A stretch of 63,584 nt of DNA from Streptosporangiaceae bacterium (GTDB lineage Bacteria > Actinomycetota > Actinomycetes > Streptosporangiales > Streptosporangiaceae): assembly GCA_030041195.1 (NCBI GenBank), contig JASHOI010000013.1, positions 1 to 63,584 of the forward strand, read 5' to 3'. Each line of letters starts with the position of its first letter. Position 1 is the stretch's first letter. A program made the translations under genes and the position numbers. Shown here one piece after another: positions 23,993 through 32,852 of the stretch. The notes under the pieces were generated by a model. The model had not been told where the DNA came from and ran no database searches. It was given only the letters and a program-made list of their open reading frames with translations.

Positions 23993-25141
23993 TCAGTTGA
24001 CCTCGTAGCGCTTCACGCGCTCCCAGTCGATCTCCACGCCCAGGCCCGGGCCCTCGGGGACGAGAATGCTGCCGCCCACGATCTCCGGCTGCCGGGTCAC
24101 GATGTCGTCGCTGTGGTAGAGCGGGCCGATGATGTCCGACGGCACCGGGCACGCGCGGAACTCGTCGAAGGCCGCCGCGAGCTGGATCATCATCGCGGTG
24201 CTCACGCCGAGCTCGAGGTTGCTCCCGAGCAGGCAGGGGACGCCGGCGGCGCGGGCCAGGGACAGCAGGTCGAGCGTGGGCACGATGCCGCCGTGGGTGC
24301 TCGGGGTCAGGGCCCAGATGTGCGCGACCGGCCGCCGGAACGCCGCCGCCCCGTCCCGGACCGTGAACATGCTCTCGTGAGCGACGATCGGCACCTCGGA
24401 CCGGTCGGTCAGCTCCGCCATCACCTCGGGCAGGGCCGGGCTGACCGGCTGCTCCAGGAACGAGATGCCCAGCTCGGCCAAGCGGGGCACGGCGGCCCGC
24501 GCGGTCACCGCCGACCAGCCCGCCTGGGCGTCGACGCCGAGCTGCTCTCCCGGGCGCAGCGCGCCCATGAGGACCTCGCACCGGTGCAGGTCCTCGGCGA
24601 GCACCGTGCCGACCTTGGTCTTGAAGTACCCGAAGCCGGCCTCCCGGCCGAACGCCACCTCCTCGCGCAGGTGCTCGTCGCTGCCGATCCCGATCACGTA
24701 CTTGACCGGAACCGGCGAGGGATCGCCGCCGCCGAGCAGGACGTAGAGGGGCTGGCCCACGAGCTTGCCGAGCAGGTCCCAGAGGGCGATCTCCACGGCC
24801 GCCTTCGCGTAGGGGTGCGCCACCGTGGCGCCGTCCATGACCCGGACCGCCTGGCGGATGCCGAGCCGGCGTCCCACGAGCTCCGGCGCCAGGAAGTCCT
24901 CGACCGCGTGCCGCACGCTGGCGGCGTCCTCCCCGGTCCACCACCGCTCGGTGGACGCCTCGCCCACGCCGGTCACGCCGCCGGCGGTCACGAACACCAG
25001 GGCGAAGTGGGCGTCGGGCACGGTCCCGTACGTGGTGGTGATCCGGTTGTGCGCCTGGACCGGCACGCAGACCTCGCGGACCTCGATGGAGTCGATCGCG
25101 GGCCAGGCGGAGGGTACCGCCCCGTTTGCTTCGTCGAGCAT
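23993..25141 (-). CDS. Enolase-superfamily enzyme (mandelate racemase/muconate lactonizing group)
   Basis: A 382-residue protein with the N-terminal capping domain and a TIM barrel. Barrel residues are visible as FKTKVG (KxK), GVDAQAGWS (Asp ligand), FLEQPV (Glu ligand) and VAHES (third acidic ligand). The opposite-face segment reads LTPSTHGG, lacking the second lysine of MLE-type enzymes. It would abstract a proton alpha to a carboxylate, racemising, dehydrating or cycloisomerising an acid. The ATG at 25141 has GAGGAAG upstream. It heads an operon and is divergent from the SelA-like gene. Confidence 0.87.
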   Translation of the reverse strand: MLDEANGAVPSAWPAIDSIEVREVCVPVQAHNRITTTYGTVPDAHFALVFVTAGGVTGVGEASTERWWTGEDAASVRHAVEDFLAPELVGRRLGIRQAVRVMDGATVAHPYAKAAVEIALWDLLGKLVGQPLYVLLGGGDPSPVPVKYVIGIGSDEHLREEVAFGREAGFGYFKTKVGTVLAEDLHRCEVLMGALRPGEQLGVDAQAGWSAVTARAAVPRLAELGISFLEQPVSPALPEVMAELTDRSEVPIVAHESMFTVRDGAAAFRRPVAHIWALTPSTHGGIVPTLDLLSLARAAGVPCLLGSNLELGVSTAMMIQLAAAFDEFRACPVPSDIIGPLYHSDDIVTRQPEIVGGSILVPEGPGLGVEIDWERVKRYEVN

Positions 25142-25173
25142 GCCGCTGTCTTCCTCACCCGATCTGAACCATA

Positions 25174-25218
25174 TCAACTGGTTGAGTTACGTTAACGTGC
25201 CCCGAAAGCAGTCGTCAA
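25174..25218 (-). promoter_or_regulatory. Promoter and operator-like dyad before the enolase-superfamily operon
   Basis: On the minus strand, TTGACG (25218-25213) and TAACGT (25194-25189) lie 18 bases apart. Just downstream is the inverted repeat TCAAC-TG-GTTGA (25174-25185), placed where a bound repressor would block the polymerase. The TetR gene 1.3 kb away and the Lrp gene are candidate binders. Confidence 0.45.
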
Positions 25219-25247
25219 GAAGTCATAGTCTGCCGTGGATATCGCCC

Positions 25248-26513
25248 ATGTCAGCACCTAAATCCATGGAGATCAATCACTTAGCTGATATGCTTACCGA
25301 TATATCTGTTCGGGCAGCGGTGCGTGATCTGAGAGGGCTCCCTTTGCCAGACGAGCAGTCCAGGCCGGCCCGGATCGTCAACGCCGCGGGTTACCTGACC
25401 CGGCTCGGCAACAGCATCATGGACCCGGCGGTGCTGCGGGCGATGGAGGCGGCGTCCCGGGAGTTCGTCGAGCTTGACAAGGCCCAGGAGGCCGCGTCCG
25501 CGGTCATCGCGGCGGTGACCGGCGCCGAGGCGGGCTATGTGGTCGGCGGCGCGGCCGCGGGGCTGGCCCTGGCCGCGGCGGCCTGCATCGCCGGGGAGGA
25601 CCTGGACAAGATCCGCCGTCTCCCGGACACCACCGGCGTGCCGAACGAGATCATCCTGCCGCAGGGTCACGAGATCTACTACGAGCGGTTCATCCGGCTG
25701 GCCGGGGCGCGCCTGACGTTCGTGCCCGACGAGGCCGCGCTGGAGCAGGCCATCGGCCCGGAGACGGTGGGGATCTGCTACGAGGCCAGCATGCCGGGCC
25801 CGATCGGCCGGGCCCGGCTGGTGGCGGCGGGGCACGAGGCCGGCATCCCGGTCGTCGCCGACGCCGCCGTGGCGGTGCCTCCCGCGCGCAACCTCCGCGC
25901 GATCCTGGAGGCCGGCACGGACCTGGTCGTGTTCACCGGATCCAAGGCCGTCCGCGGGCCGGCGGGCAGCGGCTTCGTGGCTGGCCGGGCGGACCTGGTC
26001 CGCTCCGTCATGCTCCAGCACCAGGACTGGGACGTGGCGGTCGAGCTCAACGACGCCCGCGGCGAATGGCTCTGGGCCACCGAACCGCCGTTCGTGATGG
26101 GCATGGGCCGGGCGTTCAAGGTGGGCAAGGAGGATATCGCGGGCCTGGTCGCGGCGCTCCAGGCCTACGATCGGAGGGATCACGAAGCGGACCGGCTGCA
26201 GTGGTCGCGCCGCCTGCACACGATCGCCGACGCCCTGTCCCGGCTGCCAGGTATAGAGGTGCGGCTGCGGGACATCGACGCCGGCACCGCGGTGCCGGCC
26301 CTGGTGCTCTGCTCCGCCCCGGGCGGGTGGCCGGTCGAGCGGGTTGCGGCGCAGCTGCGGGCCTGCGACCCGGCGGTGTGGCTGAGCATGAGCCTGTTCC
26401 CCGACCGCGAGGTGTGGATCGACCCGGTCAACCTCCGGGACGGGGACACCGAACTCCTGGTCGCGGCGTTCGAGACGGTGCTGCGCGGACCGCGCGACGG
26501 CCAGCGCCGCTGA
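25248..26513 (+). CDS. PLP-dependent SelA/DgaE-like enzyme
   Basis: A 421-residue fold-type I PLP protein of the selenocysteine-synthase-like group, which includes D-glucosaminate-6-phosphate ammonia-lyase. NAAGYLTRLGNSIMDP at the N-terminus, PVVADAA (Asp205, PLP nitrogen) and VFTGSKAVRGPAGSG (Lys233, Schiff base) are visible. Family members eliminate ammonia or water, or act as lyases on amino acids. A bacterial SelA function is unlikely because the tRNA-binding N-terminal region is short and no other selenium genes are near. It is divergent from the enolase-superfamily operon and may share its control. Confidence 0.83.
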   Translation: MSAPKSMEINHLADMLTDISVRAAVRDLRGLPLPDEQSRPARIVNAAGYLTRLGNSIMDPAVLRAMEAASREFVELDKAQEAASAVIAAVTGAEAGYVVGGAAAGLALAAAACIAGEDLDKIRRLPDTTGVPNEIILPQGHEIYYERFIRLAGARLTFVPDEAALEQAIGPETVGICYEASMPGPIGRARLVAAGHEAGIPVVADAAVAVPPARNLRAILEAGTDLVVFTGSKAVRGPAGSGFVAGRADLVRSVMLQHQDWDVAVELNDARGEWLWATEPPFVMGMGRAFKVGKEDIAGLVAALQAYDRRDHEADRLQWSRRLHTIADALSRLPGIEVRLRDIDAGTAVPALVLCSAPGGWPVERVAAQLRACDPAVWLSMSLFPDREVWIDPVNLRDGDTELLVAAFETVLRGPRDGQRR

Positions 26514-26516
26514 CCC

Positions 26517-27155
26517 TCAGCCCGCCTTGCCCAGGCTGCCGGGCTCGATGTGGCCCGTGGCGCCGGGCCCGATGTAGTCGGTGAGGAAGGTGCAGAGGAT
26601 CTCGCGTACCCGGCGGTCGTCTGGGCTGTCCCCGGTGACCAGCTGAACGAAGAGGCCGTTCTGCACCGCGTCATACAGCCGGGCGACCTCCCGGGCGTCG
26701 ACCGAGGGTGACCCGCCCAGCTCCCGGTTGATCACCTCGAGGTACTCCGCGAGGATCCCTACCCACTCATGCCGGCTCCGCCGCAGCGCGGAGCGCAGCT
26801 CGGGAGACTGCAGCGACTCGCCCCAGGCGGCCATCCAGACCTTCCACCGGAGCTTGTTGATGGAGCTCATCGGCCCGGCCGCCTCGACCAGCGCCTGGAG
26901 CCTCGGCATGCCGGGCTCGGCCTCGGTGATGGCCTTGCGGGTGCTGTCATTCCACTCGGCCCCGTTGTGGGCCAGCGTCTCGATGAGCATGGCCCGTTTG
27001 TTCGCGAAGTAGTGGTTGACGGTTCCGGTGCTGACTCCGGCGGCGTCGGCGACCTTCTTCAGCGTCGTACCAGAAAAGCTCTCCCGGGAGATGACCTCGG
27101 TCACCGCCCGAAATATCTGGGCCCGTCTTATGGGCCCCATCCCCAGCTTTGGCAT
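26517..27155 (-). CDS. TetR-family regulator (BetI-like)
   Basis: A 212-residue regulator with an N-terminal helix-turn-helix (FSGTTLKKVADAAGVSTGTVNHYFANKRAML), then an all-helical ligand domain with RWKVWMAAWGESL, typical of the BetI-like branch. It lies 18 bases after the last importer gene on the same strand, so it may be the eleventh gene of that operon and control it. It converges with the SelA-like gene, with three bases between the stops. Confidence 0.9.
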   Translation of the reverse strand: MPKLGMGPIRRAQIFRAVTEVISRESFSGTTLKKVADAAGVSTGTVNHYFANKRAMLIETLAHNGAEWNDSTRKAITEAEPGMPRLQALVEAAGPMSSINKLRWKVWMAAWGESLQSPELRSALRRSRHEWVGILAEYLEVINRELGGSPSVDAREVARLYDAVQNGLFVQLVTGDSPDDRRVREILCTFLTDYIGPGATGHIEPGSLGKAG

Positions 27156-27173
27156 CCGGCGTCCCTTTGTTTT

Positions 27174-28193
27174 TCAACTGCCCGTGGGTTGGACCAGCTC
27201 AAAAAGGCCGGAACGCACGCAGGCGACCTCGTGGCCGCCCGTCTCCGCCACCGGGCGGAGCCTCGGGTCTTCCTCTGCGCATTTTTCTACCGCATATGGG
27301 CAGCGGGGCCGGAATCGGCAACCCTGCCGGGCCGCCGTGGCGTCCACCTCGCCGCGCAGCAGGCCGCCGGCTGCCCCCTTCCGCTTCGTCTGCCGGCTGG
27401 GCACGACGTCGCACAGCGCCTTGGTGTACGGGTGCTGCGGGCCGCTGAGCACCTCGCGCGTCGACCCGGTCTCAACGATCCGGCCCAGGTACATGACCGC
27501 GACCCGGTCGGTAAAGTGCGCCGCCACCCCCAGGTCATGGGTGATCAGGAGAATCCCCATGCCGCGTTCCCGGCACAGCCGGCTGAGCAGGCTCATGATC
27601 CCCGCCCGCACCGAGACGTCGAGCATGGACACCGGCTCGTCGGCGATCAGCAGCTCCGGGCTCATGGCCAGGGCGGCGGCGATCGCGACCCGCTGCCGCT
27701 GGCCGCCGGAAAGCTCGTGCGGGAACCGGTCCATGAACAGGCTGGCCGGGCTGAGCTCCACCTGGGCCAGCGCCTCAGCCACCAGCTCCCGGCGCTCCCG
27801 CTTGGACGCGCCGATGCCGTGGATGATCAGCGGCTCCTCGATCGTCCGGGCCACCCGGAACCGGGGATCCAGGGACTCGTAGGGGTCCTGGTAGACGATC
27901 TGCACGTCCCGCCGCAGCGGCCGGAGCTCGTGGTGGGAGAGCGTGGTGATGTCCGTCCCGTTCAGCTTGATGGTGCCCGAGGTCGGGTCGAGCACGCGCA
28001 GCACGGTCTCGGCCGTGGTGGTTTTGCCGCAGCCGGACTCGCCGACCAGCGCGAGCATCTCGCCCCTCTCGATCGAGAACGAGACGTCGTCGACCGCCCG
28101 GACCACCTCGCGCGGCTTCCGGGCCAGCGCCGCCAGCGTGCCGCGCGATTTCTCGTAGTGCTTGGCCAGGTGGGATACCTCAAGCAGGGGCAT
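27174..28193 (-). CDS. Peptide/nickel-type ABC importer ATPase (DppF/OppF-like)
   Basis: A 339-residue ATPase with Walker A VGESGCGKTTT, signature LSGGQRQRVAIA, Walker B LLIADEPVSMLDVS and the C-terminal oligopeptide-transporter extension containing CRFRPRCPYAVEKC. The ATG at 28193 has GGGAGG six bases upstream. It overlaps the preceding ATPase by 14 bases. With its DppD-like partner it powers the importer at the inner face of the membrane. Confidence 0.93.
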   Translation of the reverse strand: MPLLEVSHLAKHYEKSRGTLAALARKPREVVRAVDDVSFSIERGEMLALVGESGCGKTTTAETVLRVLDPTSGTIKLNGTDITTLSHHELRPLRRDVQIVYQDPYESLDPRFRVARTIEEPLIIHGIGASKRERRELVAEALAQVELSPASLFMDRFPHELSGGQRQRVAIAAALAMSPELLIADEPVSMLDVSVRAGIMSLLSRLCRERGMGILLITHDLGVAAHFTDRVAVMYLGRIVETGSTREVLSGPQHPYTKALCDVVPSRQTKRKGAAGGLLRGEVDATAARQGCRFRPRCPYAVEKCAEEDPRLRPVAETGGHEVACVRSGLFELVQPTGS

Positions 28194-29211
28194 CGCGGCC
28201 TCCCGACACGACTCCGGACGCCCCGGCCACGGGGCGGTCCTCCGCACCATCACCACCGCCGCCCGCCAGGTGACACGCGGCGCTCTGGCCCGGCCGGATC
28301 TGGCGCAGCAAGGGCTCCTCGTGCTCGCACCGTTCTATCGCCTGATCGCACCGGGGCTGGAACGGGCAGCCGAGGACGGGATGGTCCAGCCGCGGTGGTG
28401 CGCCGGGGATGGCCACGGGCGCGACGCTCATCGACAGGTCCGCGGTGGCGGCGAACAGGCGCGAGGTGTAGGGATGGGCCGGGGTGTCCACGATCTGCTC
28501 GTCGCTGCCGCTCTCGATGATCTCGCCGGCGTACATCACGTGCAGCCGCTCGCACATCTCGGCGACCAGCATCAGGTCGTGGCTGACCAGCAGCAGCGCG
28601 AGGCCGAGCTCGTCGCAGAGCCGGTCCAGCAGCTCCATCACCTGCGCCTGCACGATGACGTCCAGCGCCGTGGTGGGCTCGTCGGCCAGCACGATCTTCG
28701 GCTCACAGGAGAGCGCGAGCGCGATCGTGACCCGCTGCCGCATCCCGCCCGAAAGCTGATGGGGGAAGCTGTCGGCCCGTGTCTGCGGGATGCCGACGAG
28801 GCTGAGCAGTTCCCGGGCCCGTGCCCGGGCCTCGGACTTGGTGCGGCCGCCGCGCAGCTCGATCGCGTCCGCCAGCTGCCGCCCGATGGTGGTGACCGGG
28901 CTGAACGCGTTCATGGAGCCCTGGAAGATCATGGACACCTCGGTCCACCGGTAAGCCCGCATGCCCCGGTCCCCGAGCCCGAGGATCTCCTTTCCGTCGA
29001 GCAGCACCCGGCCGGACATCTTGGCCGCGGGCGCCAGGATGCCGGCCACCGCCAGCAGGGTCGTGGTCTTGCCACAGCCGGACTCGCCGACCAGGCCGAC
29101 CTTCTCCCGCTCGTCGAGCGTGAACGAGACCCCGCGGACCGCGTGCACGTCGGGCCTGCCCGGAACCTCGAACCACACGTGCAGGTCTTCCACCTCAAGC
29201 AGATGCGCCAC
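28180..29211 (-). CDS. Peptide/nickel-type ABC importer ATPase (DppD/OppD-like)
   Basis: A 343-residue ATPase with VGESGCGKTTT, LSGGMRQRVTIA and IVLADEPTTALDV, followed by the C-terminal GCPFQPRCDQAIERC extension shared by Dpp/Opp ATPases. GTG at 29211, preceded by GGAGGGAGG, is preferred to the in-frame ATG at 29235. It overlaps the upstream permease by 17 bases. Confidence 0.93.
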   Translation of the reverse strand: MAHLLEVEDLHVWFEVPGRPDVHAVRGVSFTLDEREKVGLVGESGCGKTTTLLAVAGILAPAAKMSGRVLLDGKEILGLGDRGMRAYRWTEVSMIFQGSMNAFSPVTTIGRQLADAIELRGGRTKSEARARARELLSLVGIPQTRADSFPHQLSGGMRQRVTIALALSCEPKIVLADEPTTALDVIVQAQVMELLDRLCDELGLALLLVSHDLMLVAEMCERLHVMYAGEIIESGSDEQIVDTPAHPYTSRLFAATADLSMSVAPVAIPGAPPRLDHPVLGCPFQPRCDQAIERCEHEEPLLRQIRPGQSAACHLAGGGGDGAEDRPVAGASGVVSGGRDAPA

Positions 29212-30184
29212 GGGCACCTCCCTCCTGGCTGCCACGGCCGGCCGCGGGCATCGCGACCACGCGAGGCCGCCGCATCGACAGGTGAGCCAGGCTGAGCCGC
29301 GGGTTGAAGCTGTCCTCGATGCCCCGTCCGATGAGGCTGCAGGCGAGCACGATGACGGTCACCAGCAGGCCGGGCGGGACGATCGCCCACCAGGCACCCA
29401 CGGCGATGGCTCCCCGCTGGAACCCGAACTCGATCATGGTGCCCAGGGACACCTGGCTCGGGTCGCCGATGCCGAGGAAGGCCAGCGCCGTCTCGGTGAA
29501 GACCGCGTAGGAGATGTTGAGCACCGTGTTGGCCACGACCAGCGGCATCACCTGCGGCAGGATGTGCTGCACGATGATCCGGGTATGGCTGGCCCCGGTC
29601 GCCCGGGCCCGCCGGATGAACATGTACTCGCGCAGCGAGCGCACCTGCGCACGGATCACGATCGCGGTCATGGTCCAGGACAGCAGCCCGATCACCGCGA
29701 TGATGTGGACGAGGGTCGCGCCCCAGAGGTCCGCGACCACGATCATCAGCGGCAGCAGGGGTATCACCAGGAAATAGTCGGTGAGCCGCATGAGCAGGTT
29801 GTCGATGATCCCGCCCCGGTACCCCGCGATGATCCCGATCACCGTCCCGACCACGCTGGCGATGACCGTGGCGCTGAAGCCCACGAGCAGCGAGATCCGC
29901 AGGCCGTAGAGAAGCAGCGAGAAGACGTCGTAGCCGGCGTCGTCGAGGCCGAGAAGGTGGTGGATGGAGGGGGGCGAGAAGGGCTGGCCCACCTGCTGGT
30001 TGACCGGGTAGGGGGCGATCAGCGGGGCAAAGATGCCGAGGAGGACGAGCGCCACCAGGACGACCAGGCCGACGAACGCGGTCTTGTTGCGCCACATGGC
30101 CGACCACACCTTGGCCATGGGCGACCGCACGGCGGCGTCCTCGGGCGCCAGGCCCTCGGCGGAGGTGATCTGCGGGGCCGCCAT
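29195..30184 (-). CDS. Peptide-type ABC importer permease (DppC/OppC-like)
   Basis: A 329-residue membrane protein with an N-terminal TM followed by the OppC_N-type region, five more TM segments, and the EAA-loop phrase RRARATGASHTRIIVQHILPQV that contacts the ATPases. It starts on the last base of the DppB-like stop codon. Together with that protein it forms the channel of the importer. Confidence 0.93.
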   Translation of the reverse strand: MAAPQITSAEGLAPEDAAVRSPMAKVWSAMWRNKTAFVGLVVLVALVLLGIFAPLIAPYPVNQQVGQPFSPPSIHHLLGLDDAGYDVFSLLLYGLRISLLVGFSATVIASVVGTVIGIIAGYRGGIIDNLLMRLTDYFLVIPLLPLMIVVADLWGATLVHIIAVIGLLSWTMTAIVIRAQVRSLREYMFIRRARATGASHTRIIVQHILPQVMPLVVANTVLNISYAVFTETALAFLGIGDPSQVSLGTMIEFGFQRGAIAVGAWWAIVPPGLLVTVIVLACSLIGRGIEDSFNPRLSLAHLSMRRPRVVAMPAAGRGSQEGGARGASA

Positions 30185-31146
30185 CAGCTGATCCTGGGAT
30201 CGAGCCGGAAGTAGATCAGATCTGCCACCAGATTGCAGATGACGACCGACACCGTGAGTATCAGGAAAGCGCCCTCGAGCATCGGGTAATCCCTGTTCAG
30301 AATCGCGTTGTACACGGCCAGCCCCACTCCGGGATAGTTGAAGACGGTCTCGACGAGAATGGCTCCGCCGACCACGAAGCCAGCCGACAGCGCGATGACG
30401 CTGATCACCGGCAGGATCCCGTTGCGCAGGGCGTACACGCGCAGAATCCGGGCCTTGGTGTAGCCGACCGCCTTGGCGGTGAGCACGTAGTCCTCACACA
30501 GCGTCTCCAGCATCGCCGACCTGACGATCAGCGTGTACTGCCCGTAAAGGACCAGCCCGAGGGTGAGCGAGGGCAGGATGAGGTGGGTCAGCACGCTCGT
30601 GGCCTCCGTCAGGAACGACGGGTTGAACAGGAACGGGTCCGACCGCCCCGAGGTGGGGAGCACCGAGCCGAACAAAATGATCAGCATGAGGCCCAGCCAC
30701 TGCACCGGCGTGGCATAGAAGGCCAGCGCGGGCACGACGCTGAGGTGCTCGAAGACCGACCCGCGCAGCCACGCCCCGACGACCCCGGTCAGCACGCCCA
30801 GCAGGATCGAGAACACCGTGCCGAGCAGGACCAGCGGAATGGTGTTGGCCAGGTCGGACATGAGCAGCCCCAGCACGGGCTGGTGGTAGTAGAACGACAC
30901 GCCCATGTTGAGGTGCACCAGCTGCCAGAGATAAAGCACGTACTGCACCCACAGCGAATGGTTAAGGCCGAATTCCCGGGTCAGGGCCTGCCGCAAGGCA
31001 GGCCCCGCACCGGGAACGTGCGACATGGTGACCGCCGCGGAACCTGGAAGGATCCGGAACAGCAGGAAGTTCATCGACACGGCCACGAAGACGGTGCCTA
31101 CGGCAGCGGCGGTGCGCCGCAGGACGTAATCACTCCTCGATCGCAT
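30184..31146 (-). CDS. Peptide-type ABC importer permease (DppB/OppB-like)
   Basis: A 320-residue membrane protein with a first TM at residues 10-30, the periplasmic DppB region (LTREFGLNHSLWVQYVLYL) and the EAA loop TAKAVGYTKARILRVYALRNG. Six TM segments are expected. The ATG at 31146 has GGAG upstream. It follows the binding protein by 32 bases. Confidence 0.93.
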   Translation of the reverse strand: MRSRSDYVLRRTAAAVGTVFVAVSMNFLLFRILPGSAAVTMSHVPGAGPALRQALTREFGLNHSLWVQYVLYLWQLVHLNMGVSFYYHQPVLGLLMSDLANTIPLVLLGTVFSILLGVLTGVVGAWLRGSVFEHLSVVPALAFYATPVQWLGLMLIILFGSVLPTSGRSDPFLFNPSFLTEATSVLTHLILPSLTLGLVLYGQYTLIVRSAMLETLCEDYVLTAKAVGYTKARILRVYALRNGILPVISVIALSAGFVVGGAILVETVFNYPGVGLAVYNAILNRDYPMLEGAFLILTVSVVICNLVADLIYFRLDPRIS

Positions 31147-31178
31147 GAAGATCTCCGTCCAGGCTCCGCGATGGCGGA

Positions 31179-32852
31179 TCAGCCCTTGTAGTTGATGCCG
31201 GTGAAGGCGGAGTAACCGAGATAGCTGAACGACCCGGCCGCCCCTGGCCCGAACCCCGTCCAGGTGCTCAGGTGAGCATCGACGAACGGCAGGTAGGCCA
31301 GCACCAGGACCACGTTCTGCTGGTAGGCGTACTCCTGGGCTTCGTCCACGATGGACTGCCGCTGCGACGGGTTGAACGCGGCGTTCGACTGCAGGTACAG
31401 CGAGTCGAAGTGCGAGTTGGACCACCCGTCCCAGTTGTACGTCCCGAGGCTGCTCGTGGTGAAGCCGACCAGGTACTCGGCCGGGTCGTAGACCAGGCTG
31501 TTGGTCTCAAGGAGCGCGTCCCAGCCCCCGGCGTAGTTGTCGTTCGTGCCGTAGAGCTTGGTGAACATCGCGGCGGTGTCGAGCGCATCCTCGTTGAGCT
31601 TCACGCCAACCTTGGCGAAGTCCACGGCCAGCAGCTGGAAGGTGCGGAGACCGGCGCCGCCGAGTCCCTGCTCGTCGACCAGGATGGTGAGCGTCAGCGG
31701 CTTGCCGTTCTCCAGCCGGTAGCCGTTCGGGCCCATCTTGTAGCCGGCCTTGTTGAGCAGGGCGTTCGCCTCGGCCACGTTATAGGTCGGCTGGATGGCC
31801 GCGTCGTAGTCCACGGCCCTAGGGGTCAGGATCGACGCGCCGGGCAGGCCGCCGGGGTAGGCGACGTTGACGATCTGCTGGCGGTTGACCGCGTCGTTGA
31901 GCGCCTCCCGGACCAGGGGATTCGACGTCGCGCTGTTGGCCGGTGCCTTCAGGTTGAAGTAGAGCCCGATCAGCTCGGAGCTCTTGTAGATCGTCAGGTC
32001 GACGCCGCTCGCGTTCTTGAGCGCGGACGCGCTGCTGGGAGTCACCTGGTTCGCGTAGTCGATCTGGTGGCTCTTGATCGCTTCGATGAGGGTGTCGGGG
32101 TTGTAGTAGTACTGCAGCCCCACCCGGTTCAGCGAGGGCCCGGGCTTGTCCGGTCCCCAGAAGTGGGTGTTCCGCTCCATCAGCAGCGTGGTCGTCCCGT
32201 TCCACGACACCGGGATGAACGGCCCGCCCGAGACGATGGGCAGCGTCGTGGCGAACTTGGTCAGCCCGGACCCGTTGCCCGTGGCCACCTTGGCCCACAC
32301 GTGCTCCGGGAGAATCGGGATGTTCGGGACGTAGGAAAGGAAGCCGGCGTTCGGCGAGCTGAAGTGGAACACCACCGTGGTGGAGTTGGTGGCGGTCACC
32401 GATGTCAGGCCGGTGATGTAGAGGTCATCGATCGCGGCGTAGGTGGCCTTGTACTTCAGGATCGTCCCGAACGTGAACGCCACGTCGTTGGCCGTGATCG
32501 GCTTGCCGTCCGACCACTTGGCGTCGGGGTAGAGGTAGAACGTCCAGGTCGAGCCGTTCGGCGAGTGGGTCCAGCTCTTCGCCAGGTCCGGGGCGGGCTG
32601 GGCCGAGGAGGTCCACTGATCCAGTGCCGGGTAGATCATCTGGCCCACGGAGTAGTCCATGGGGGTGAAGTAGTCGAAGGGATCCAGGTGCTCGAGCTGG
32701 TTCTCCGTCCCGATGGTGAACTCGCCGCCGCCGCTCGACGACGATCCTCCCCCGCCGCCGCTGCTACAGGCGGCCGCCGCCAGGCTGACCGCCGCCGCGA
32801 GAGCGAACCCGGCGAGCAGCCGAGAACGTCTCCAAGGTCTCACAGCTCTCAT
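31179..32852 (-). CDS. Solute-binding lipoprotein of peptide/nickel-type importer (SBP_bac_5)
   Basis: A 557-residue extracellular lipoprotein. The signal sequence has an arginine-rich start, a hydrophobic core and the lipobox SLAAAAC with Cys29 as the lipid-modified residue, then a serine/glycine linker. The mature part has the family 5 layout (KSWTHSPNGSTWTFYLYPDAKWSDGKPITANDVAF, cut here by natural variation, and a C-terminal NSHFDSLYLQSN). It should capture the substrate, perhaps a peptide-like or amide compound. Its start overlaps the stop of amidase copy 2, unusual for a binding protein and a sign of tight coupling to catabolism. Confidence 0.92.
   Translation of the reverse strand: MRAVRPWRRSRLLAGFALAAAVSLAAAACSSGGGGGSSSSGGGEFTIGTENQLEHLDPFDYFTPMDYSVGQMIYPALDQWTSSAQPAPDLAKSWTHSPNGSTWTFYLYPDAKWSDGKPITANDVAFTFGTILKYKATYAAIDDLYITGLTSVTATNSTTVVFHFSSPNAGFLSYVPNIPILPEHVWAKVATGNGSGLTKFATTLPIVSGGPFIPVSWNGTTTLLMERNTHFWGPDKPGPSLNRVGLQYYYNPDTLIEAIKSHQIDYANQVTPSSASALKNASGVDLTIYKSSELIGLYFNLKAPANSATSNPLVREALNDAVNRQQIVNVAYPGGLPGASILTPRAVDYDAAIQPTYNVAEANALLNKAGYKMGPNGYRLENGKPLTLTILVDEQGLGGAGLRTFQLLAVDFAKVGVKLNEDALDTAAMFTKLYGTNDNYAGGWDALLETNSLVYDPAEYLVGFTTSSLGTYNWDGWSNSHFDSLYLQSNAAFNPSQRQSIVDEAQEYAYQQNVVLVLAYLPFVDAHLSTWTGFGPGAAGSFSYLGYSAFTGINYKG

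Noticed and set aside
25248..26513. SelA (selenocysteine synthase)
   Set aside because: No SelB, SelC or SelD is nearby and the operon context is catabolic. A SelA-fold lyase is more probable.
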